Assembly (NCBI GenBank): GCA_965276815.1
Contig: CBDIBE010000011.1
Location: forward strand, 1,178,001-1,242,000
DNA: 64,000 nucleotides
Source of the DNA: JAVVHH01 sp965276815
Lineage (GTDB): Bacteria > Pseudomonadota > Alphaproteobacteria > Acetobacterales > Acetobacteraceae
Direction: 5' to 3'
Positions 59,130 to 64,000 of the stretch are shown here, piece by piece. The notes below the pieces were generated by a model. That model worked only from the letters and a program-made list of their open reading frames with translations, did no database searches and was not told the DNA's origin. The position numbers and the translations under genes were made by a program. Each line of letters starts with the position of its first letter. The stretch's first letter is position 1.

Positions 59130-59807
59130 TTAACGCTGCGGCGCCTGCTCGGCGGCCCGGCGGTCCTGCGCCAGCGGGTCGTGCGCCAGGATCTCGCCCT
59201 TGAAGATCCAAACTTTGACGCCGCAGGTGCCATATGTCGTCTTTGCGGTCGCGATCCCGAAATCGATGTCCGCGCGCAGCGTGTGCAGCGGCACCCGCCC
59301 CTCGCGATACCACTCCACCCGGGCGATTTCCGCGCCGCCGAGACGGCCGCCGCAGTTGATCCGGATTCCCTGCGCGCCCAGTCGCATCGCCGACTGCACC
59401 GCGCGCTTCATCGCCCGGCGGAACGCCACGCGGCGCTCGAGTTGCTGGGCGATATTCTCGGCCACCAGCGTCGCGTCGATCTCCGGCTTGCGGATCTCGA
59501 CGATGTTCAGGCTGACGTCGGTCTTCGCCATCTTGGCGAGGTCCTTACGCAGCACCTCGATGTCCTGGCCCTTCTTGCCGATCACCACGCCCGGCCGCGC
59601 CGCATAGATCGTCACCCGCGGCTTCTTGGCCGGCCGCTCGATCACCACGCGCGACACGCCCGCGCCGGACAGCTTGCCCCGCAGATGCGTGCGCAGTTTC
59701 AGGTCCTCGAGCAGCAGCTTCGAATAATCGCGCCCAGCGTACCAGCGGCTGTCCCAAGTCCGGTTGATCCCCAGCCGCAGTCCGATCGGATTGACTTTGT
59801 GACCCAT
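59130..59807 (-). CDS. rpsC: 30S ribosomal protein S3
   Basis: A 225-residue protein from the ATG at 59807 (MGHKVNPIGLRLGINRTWDSRWYAGRDYSKLLLEDLKLRTHL), sharing bases with the rplV stop (TAATG). The KH motif ARPGVVIGKKGQDIEVLRKDL and IRINCGGRLGGAEIARVEWYREGRVPLHTLRADIDFG are characteristic. Confidence 0.99.
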   Translation of the reverse strand: MGHKVNPIGLRLGINRTWDSRWYAGRDYSKLLLEDLKLRTHLRGKLSGAGVSRVVIERPAKKPRVTIYAARPGVVIGKKGQDIEVLRKDLAKMAKTDVSLNIVEIRKPEIDATLVAENIAQQLERRVAFRRAMKRAVQSAMRLGAQGIRINCGGRLGGAEIARVEWYREGRVPLHTLRADIDFGIATAKTTYGTCGVKVWIFKGEILAHDPLAQDRRAAEQAPQR

Positions 59808-60202
59808 TATGCCGCCCTCTCGTCCGCTTCCTGCGATTGCTCGGCAACCACGATCCGCAGATGGCTGAACCATTTCTCGATCCGCGACGCCCGGCCGCGC
59901 CCGCGCGCATGGAACCGCCGCATCACGATCGACTTGCCCACCTCGGCGCGGCTGACCACGAGCCGGTCCACGTCGAGCTGGTGATTGTTCTCCGCATTGG
60001 CGATCGCGCTCTCCAGCGTCTTGCGCACTTGCTGCGCAATGCGCCGCTTGCTGAAGGTCAAGTCCGCCACTGCCTGGCTCGCCTTCTTGTTGCGGATCAG
60101 CCCGGCGACGACGTTCAGCTTCTGCGGGCTGATGCGCACGTTGCGCAGCACCGCGATGGCTTCCGTCTCCGCCAGCGTGCGGGGATGCTTCGGCTTGCTC
60201 AT
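59807..60202 (-). CDS. rplV: 50S ribosomal protein L22
   Basis: A 131-residue protein (MSKPKHPRTLAETEAIAVLRNVRISPQKLNVVAGLIRNKKASQAVADL). The extended loop RAEVGKSIVMRRFHARGRGRASRIEKWFSHLRIVV lines the peptide exit tunnel. It lies 4 bases after rpsS. Confidence 0.99.
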   Translation of the reverse strand: MSKPKHPRTLAETEAIAVLRNVRISPQKLNVVAGLIRNKKASQAVADLTFSKRRIAQQVRKTLESAIANAENNHQLDVDRLVVSRAEVGKSIVMRRFHARGRGRASRIEKWFSHLRIVVAEQSQEADERAA

Positions 60203-60206
60203 CGCG

Positions 60207-60485
60207 TTAGCCCCGCTTGGCCTTCTTATCGGCCGTGTGGCCGGTGAAGGTCCGCGTCGGCGAGAACTCGCCGAGCTTGTGCCCCACCATGTTCTCGTTG
60301 ACCTGCACGGGCAGGAATTTGTGCCCGTTATAGACGCCGAAGGTCAGGCCAACGAATTGCGGCAGGATCGTCGAACGGCGCGACCAGGTCTTGATGACCT
60401 CGTTGCGGCCCGAGTTCCGCGCCGCCTCCGCCTTGCCCAGCATGTACCCGTCCACAAACGGGCCCTTCCATACGGAACGCGTCAT
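60207..60485 (-). CDS. rpsS: 30S ribosomal protein S19
   Basis: A 92-residue protein (MTRSVWKGPFVDGYMLGKAEAARNSGRNEVIKTWSRRSTILPQFVGLTFGVYNGHKFLPVQVNENMVGHKLGEFSPTRTFTGH). It sits in the 30S head and contacts tRNA. It lies 1 base after rplB. Confidence 0.99.
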   Translation of the reverse strand: MTRSVWKGPFVDGYMLGKAEAARNSGRNEVIKTWSRRSTILPQFVGLTFGVYNGHKFLPVQVNENMVGHKLGEFSPTRTFTGHTADKKAKRG

Positions 60486-60486
60486 C

Positions 60487-61320
60487 TTAGTGTTTCCCCT
60501 TCGGACGCCGGCGAATAATCAGCCCCGCGGTCCGCTTGTTCGTGCGTGTCTTGTAGCCCTTGGTCGGCTTGCCCCACGGCGTCACCGGATGCCGCCCGCC
60601 CGAGGTGCGGCCCTCGCCGCCGCCATGCGGGTGGTCCACCGGGTTCATCACCACGCCGCGGTTGTGCGGCCGCCAGCCCAGCCAGCGCGAACGCCCGGCC
60701 TTGCCGATGCTCTGGTTCTGCCGGTCCGGGTTGCTCACCGCGCCCACCGTCGCCATGCACTCGGCCCGTACCACGCGCAACTCGCCCGATTGCAGCTTGA
60801 TCTGCGCGTAACCGGAATCCTTGCCGACCAGCTGCGCATACGTCCCCGCCGCCCGCGCCATCTTCCCGCCGCCGCCGATCTTCAGCTCGACATTGTGGAT
60901 GATCGTGCCAACCGGCATCCCCGCCAGCGGCATCGCATTGCCCGGCTTGATGTCGACCCGCTGCCCGGCCACTACCTTGTCGCCGGCGCGCAGCCGCTGC
61001 GGCGCCAGAATATACGACAGCTCGCCGTCATCATACTTCACCAGCGCGATGAACGCCGACCGGTTCGGATCATACTCCAGCCGCTCGACCGTCGCCGGCA
61101 CGTCGAACTTGCGCCGCTTGAAGTCCACATTGCGATAGGACTGCTTGTGCCCGCCGCCGCGAAACCGCGACGTGATCCGGCCATGCACGTTGCGGCCGCC
61201 CGAATGGTTCTTGCCTTCGGTCAGCGTCTTGACCGGCTTGCCCTTCCACAGCTCGCTGCGGTCGATCAGCACGGTGCCGCGCAGGCTGGGGGTGACCGGG
61301 TTGAATTGCTTGAGTGCCAT
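60487..61320 (-). CDS. rplB: 50S ribosomal protein L2
   Basis: A 277-residue protein from the ATG at 61320 (MALKQFNPVTPSLRGTVLIDRSELWKGKPVKTLTEGKNHSGGRNVHGRITSRFRGGGHKQSYRNVDFKR). The catalytic-centre histidine region NPVDHPHGGGEGRTSGGRHPVTPWGKPTKGYKTR is intact. The 21-codon upstream frame is not conserved. Confidence 0.99.
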   Translation of the reverse strand: MALKQFNPVTPSLRGTVLIDRSELWKGKPVKTLTEGKNHSGGRNVHGRITSRFRGGGHKQSYRNVDFKRRKFDVPATVERLEYDPNRSAFIALVKYDDGELSYILAPQRLRAGDKVVAGQRVDIKPGNAMPLAGMPVGTIIHNVELKIGGGGKMARAAGTYAQLVGKDSGYAQIKLQSGELRVVRAECMATVGAVSNPDRQNQSIGKAGRSRWLGWRPHNRGVVMNPVDHPHGGGEGRTSGGRHPVTPWGKPTKGYKTRTNKRTAGLIIRRRPKGKH

Positions 61321-61330
61321 CGATCGAACC

Positions 61331-61672
61331 TCAGGCCAGCCCGGTGGACATGTCGATCGACTGTCCCTCGGCCAACTGCACATAGGCCTTCTTCACATCC
61401 GAGCGCACGCCCGGACGCCCGCGGAAGCGCTTGGTCTTGCCCTTCTGCACCAGCGTGTTCACCGCCGTGACCTTGACGCCGAACAACCCCTCGATCGCCG
61501 CCTTGATCTCCGGCTTAGTGGCGTCGATCGCCACCCGGAATGCAAAGTGGTTGCGCTCCGACATCATCGTCGCCTTCTCAGTGATCACCGGGCTGCGAAT
61601 GACCTGGAACATCGCCTCGCGCGACATCGTGGCGGCCCGCTTGCGTGCCGCCAAAACCTGACGAACGCTCAT
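61331..61672 (-). CDS. rplW: 50S ribosomal protein L23
   Basis: A 113-residue protein. The core starts MSREAMFQVIRSPVITEKATMMSERNHFAFRVAIDATKPEIKAAIEGLFGVKVTAVNT and contains the L23 signature at the tunnel exit. The ATG at 61672 overlaps the rplD stop (ATGA); an internal ATG at residue 16 is an alternative start. Confidence 0.97.
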   Translation of the reverse strand: MSVRQVLAARKRAATMSREAMFQVIRSPVITEKATMMSERNHFAFRVAIDATKPEIKAAIEGLFGVKVTAVNTLVQKGKTKRFRGRPGVRSDVKKAYVQLAEGQSIDMSTGLA

Positions 61673-62340
61673 TGTGCGCTCTCCTCGCTCACAGCTGCCG
61701 GCGCATGCGCCGGGCCGTTCTTCGGTGCCAACCGCGCCTTCAGCCCCTCGAGCCCGGCCGTCGTCACCACCAGCATATCGTGCCGCACGATGTCGTACAC
61801 GTTGGCGCCCATCGTCGGCAGCACGTCGATCCCGACCACGTTGCGCGCCGCGCGCAGGAACACTTCGTCCACCGTATGGTCGACGACGAGCGCCGACTTC
61901 CAGCCGAGGCCCTTGAGCTGGCTTGCCAGATCGCGGGTCTTGCCGGTCCCGCCGGCGACGGCGTCCAGCACCACCAGTTTGCCCTCGGCCTGCTTCATCG
62001 ACAGCGCCGAGATCAGCCCGAGCCTGCGCACCTTCTTCGGCAGGTCGAACCCATGATCGCGCACAACCGGCCCGTGCACCCGCCCGCCGGTGCGGAACTG
62101 CGGCGCCCGCAAGCTGCCCTGCCGGGCATTGCCGGTGCCCTTCTGCTTATACGGCTTCTTCGTGGTCCCACGGACCTCGCCCATGCCCAGCGTCCGGTGC
62201 GTGCCCGCCCGGCGCTTCATCAGCTGCCAGTGCATCACACGGGCGATGATGTCCTGCCGCACCGCCGCCCCGAACAACTGCTCCGGCAGCTCCGCCGACC
62301 CGGCACCCGCGCCATCCAGCGTCTTGATCTCGATCTGCAT
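61669..62340 (-). CDS. rplD: 50S ribosomal protein L4
   Basis: A 223-residue protein (MQIEIKTLDGAGAGSAELPEQLFGAAVRQDIIARVMHWQLMKRRAGTHRTLGMGEVRGTTKKPYKQKGTGNARQGSLRAPQFRTGG). The conserved loop KPYKQKGTGNARQGSLRAPQFRTGGRVHGPVVRDHGFDLPKKVRR lines the exit tunnel. It lies 2 bases after rplC. Confidence 0.98.
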   Translation of the reverse strand: MQIEIKTLDGAGAGSAELPEQLFGAAVRQDIIARVMHWQLMKRRAGTHRTLGMGEVRGTTKKPYKQKGTGNARQGSLRAPQFRTGGRVHGPVVRDHGFDLPKKVRRLGLISALSMKQAEGKLVVLDAVAGGTGKTRDLASQLKGLGWKSALVVDHTVDEVFLRAARNVVGIDVLPTMGANVYDIVRHDMLVVTTAGLEGLKARLAPKNGPAHAPAAVSEESAQ

Positions 62341-62342
62341 CG

Positions 62343-63059
62343 CTATGCCTCAGTCCCGGCAGGCGCTTCAGCCGCCTCGCCGCCGCTCGTCAGAAACGCC
62401 GCCGGGTAAGCCAGGCCTTCCGGCGCCTTGCGCTTGATCGCGTCCCGCACCAGCACCCAGCCATCCTTGGCGCCCGGCACCGAGCCGCGCACCATCAGCA
62501 AGCCACGCTCCGCGTCGACGGCCGCAACCTCGACATTGAGCGTCGTCACCCGCTCATGCCCGAGATGGCCCGGCATCTTCTTGTTCTTGAATGTCTTGCC
62601 AGGGTCCTGCCGGTTGCCGGTCGAACCCAGGCTGCGATGGCTGACCGACACGCCGTGGCTCGCCTCGAGTCCGCGGAAGTTCCAGCGCTTCATGCCGCCG
62701 GCAAATCCTTTGCCCTTGCTGATGCCGCACACGTCCACCTTCTGCCCGACCAGAAAATGCGCCGCGCTCAGCGTCTGCCCAGCCTCGAACACCGCGTCGC
62801 CGTCCACCCGGAATTCCACCAGTTTCTGCTTCGGCTCGACCTTTACGCGGGCGAAATGCCCCTTGTTCGGGTTCGACACGTTCTTCACCTTCGCCGTACC
62901 CCAGCCGAGCTGCACGGCCGTGTAGCCATCCCGCTCCTGGGTGCGCTGATCCACCACCTGCACTTGGTCCAGGTGCAGCACGGTGACCGGCACGTGCGTG
63001 CCGTCGTCCTTGAACAGCCGGGTCATGCCCAGCTTCTTCGCGATCAGTCCGATACGCAT
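62343..63059 (-). CDS. rplC: 50S ribosomal protein L3
   Basis: A 238-residue protein (MRIGLIAKKLGMTRLFKDDGTHVPVTVLHLDQVQVVDQRTQERDGYTAVQLGWGTAK). The signature KGFAGGMKRWNFRGLEASHGVSVSHRSLGSTGNRQDPGKTFKNKKMPGHLGHERVTTLN is present. It nucleates 50S assembly. It lies 10 bases after rpsJ. Confidence 0.99.
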   Translation of the reverse strand: MRIGLIAKKLGMTRLFKDDGTHVPVTVLHLDQVQVVDQRTQERDGYTAVQLGWGTAKVKNVSNPNKGHFARVKVEPKQKLVEFRVDGDAVFEAGQTLSAAHFLVGQKVDVCGISKGKGFAGGMKRWNFRGLEASHGVSVSHRSLGSTGNRQDPGKTFKNKKMPGHLGHERVTTLNVEVAAVDAERGLLMVRGSVPGAKDGWVLVRDAIKRKAPEGLAYPAAFLTSGGEAAEAPAGTEA

Positions 63060-63069
63060 CGCCCCGACC

Positions 63070-63378
63070 CTACAGCTTGATTTCGACGTCCACGCCGGAG
63101 GCGAGGTCGAGCTTCATCAGCGCGTCCACCGTCTGCGGCGTGGGCTCTACGATGTCGAGCAGCCGGCGATGCGTCCGGATCTCGAACTGCTCGCGGCTCT
63201 TCTTGTCGACGTGCGGCGAGCGGTTGACCGTGAACCGCTCGATATGCGTCGGCAACGGGATCGGGCCACGAACCCGCGCACCCGTCCGCTTCGCCGTGTT
63301 CACGATCTCCCGCGTGCTGTTGTCCAGCACGCGGTGATCATACGCCTTCAGGCGGATGCGGATGTTTTGGTTGTCCAT
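63070..63378 (-). CDS. rpsJ: 30S ribosomal protein S10
   Basis: A 102-residue protein (MDNQNIRIRLKAYDHRVLDNSTREIVNTAKRTGARVRGPIPLPTHIERFTVNRSPHVDKKSREQFEIRTHRRLLDIVEPTPQTVDALMKLDL). It also acts with NusB in transcription antitermination. It lies 23 bases after tuf, at the junction of the str and S10 segments. Confidence 0.99.
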   Translation of the reverse strand: MDNQNIRIRLKAYDHRVLDNSTREIVNTAKRTGARVRGPIPLPTHIERFTVNRSPHVDKKSREQFEIRTHRRLLDIVEPTPQTVDALMKLDLASGVDVEIKL

Positions 63379-63401
63379 GATCCCTAACCCAGTCCCAACC
63401 C

Positions 63402-64000
<599 letters not shown>

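Overview
The window is 64 kb of GC-rich, densely packed bacterial chromosome. Gene content points to an alphaproteobacterium, most likely in the Rhodospirillales/Acetobacteraceae: a usg-family gene beside groESL, CIRCE-controlled groESL, CtaA and UbiA, a divergent lysC/ubiG pair, the ComF-GrxC-DUF1178 cluster, and a long alphaproteobacterial-style gshA. The placement is inferred from gene families and order; no 16S gene is present.

Layout. 0-4.5 kb: tRNA-Arg, small hypothetical genes, a cold-shock protein and groEL-groES, whose promoter lies between two CIRCE operators. 4.5-11 kb: usg, a VTT-family membrane protein, ctaA, tldD, an SGNH hydrolase and a large BTAD/TPR regulator. 11-24 kb: gshA divergent from ubiA-methyltransferase-MFS; then a leftward group lysC, flavin monooxygenase, ptsP, fabI, aroC and a 401-residue unknown; ubiG diverges from lysC. 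24-33 kb: a membrane GT-C-like protein, an Lrp regulator, a repeat element, and the comF-grxC-DUF1178 cluster with a cupin thiol dioxygenase and a four-domain rhodanese placed upstream of it; then a Tat-exported amidohydrolase and clpS. 33-48 kb: a leftward run maeB, J-domain protein, galU, pgm, D-threonine aldolase-like gene, DUF3553, moaA; tRNA-Leu; lipB; a 366-residue unknown; and a tightly overlapped rarA-rluC-asmA-atp12-acyP operon.

48-64 kb is the ribosomal protein supercluster, read right to left: tuf (cut by the window edge), rpsJ, rplC, rplD, rplW, rplB, rpsS, rplV, rpsC, rplP, rpmC, rpsQ, rplN, rplX, rplE, rpsN, rpsH, rplF, rplR, rpsE, rpmD, rplO, secY, adk, then rpsM, rpsK, rpoA, rplQ. 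Many genes overlap by 1-4 bases, which suggests translational coupling.

The most unusual feature is a 1.47 kb interruption between adk and rpsM, genes that are normally adjacent. It carries a 5'-truncated nuclease-type toxin domain (with a restriction-endonuclease-like DxK motif), a likely partner gene overlapping it by 4 bases but broken by one frameshift, and an LprI-like remnant. The rpsM-rpoA half of the cluster then starts again from its own strong promoter and a structured leader. A second notable point is a pair of mutually exclusive hairpins between rpsK and rpoA.
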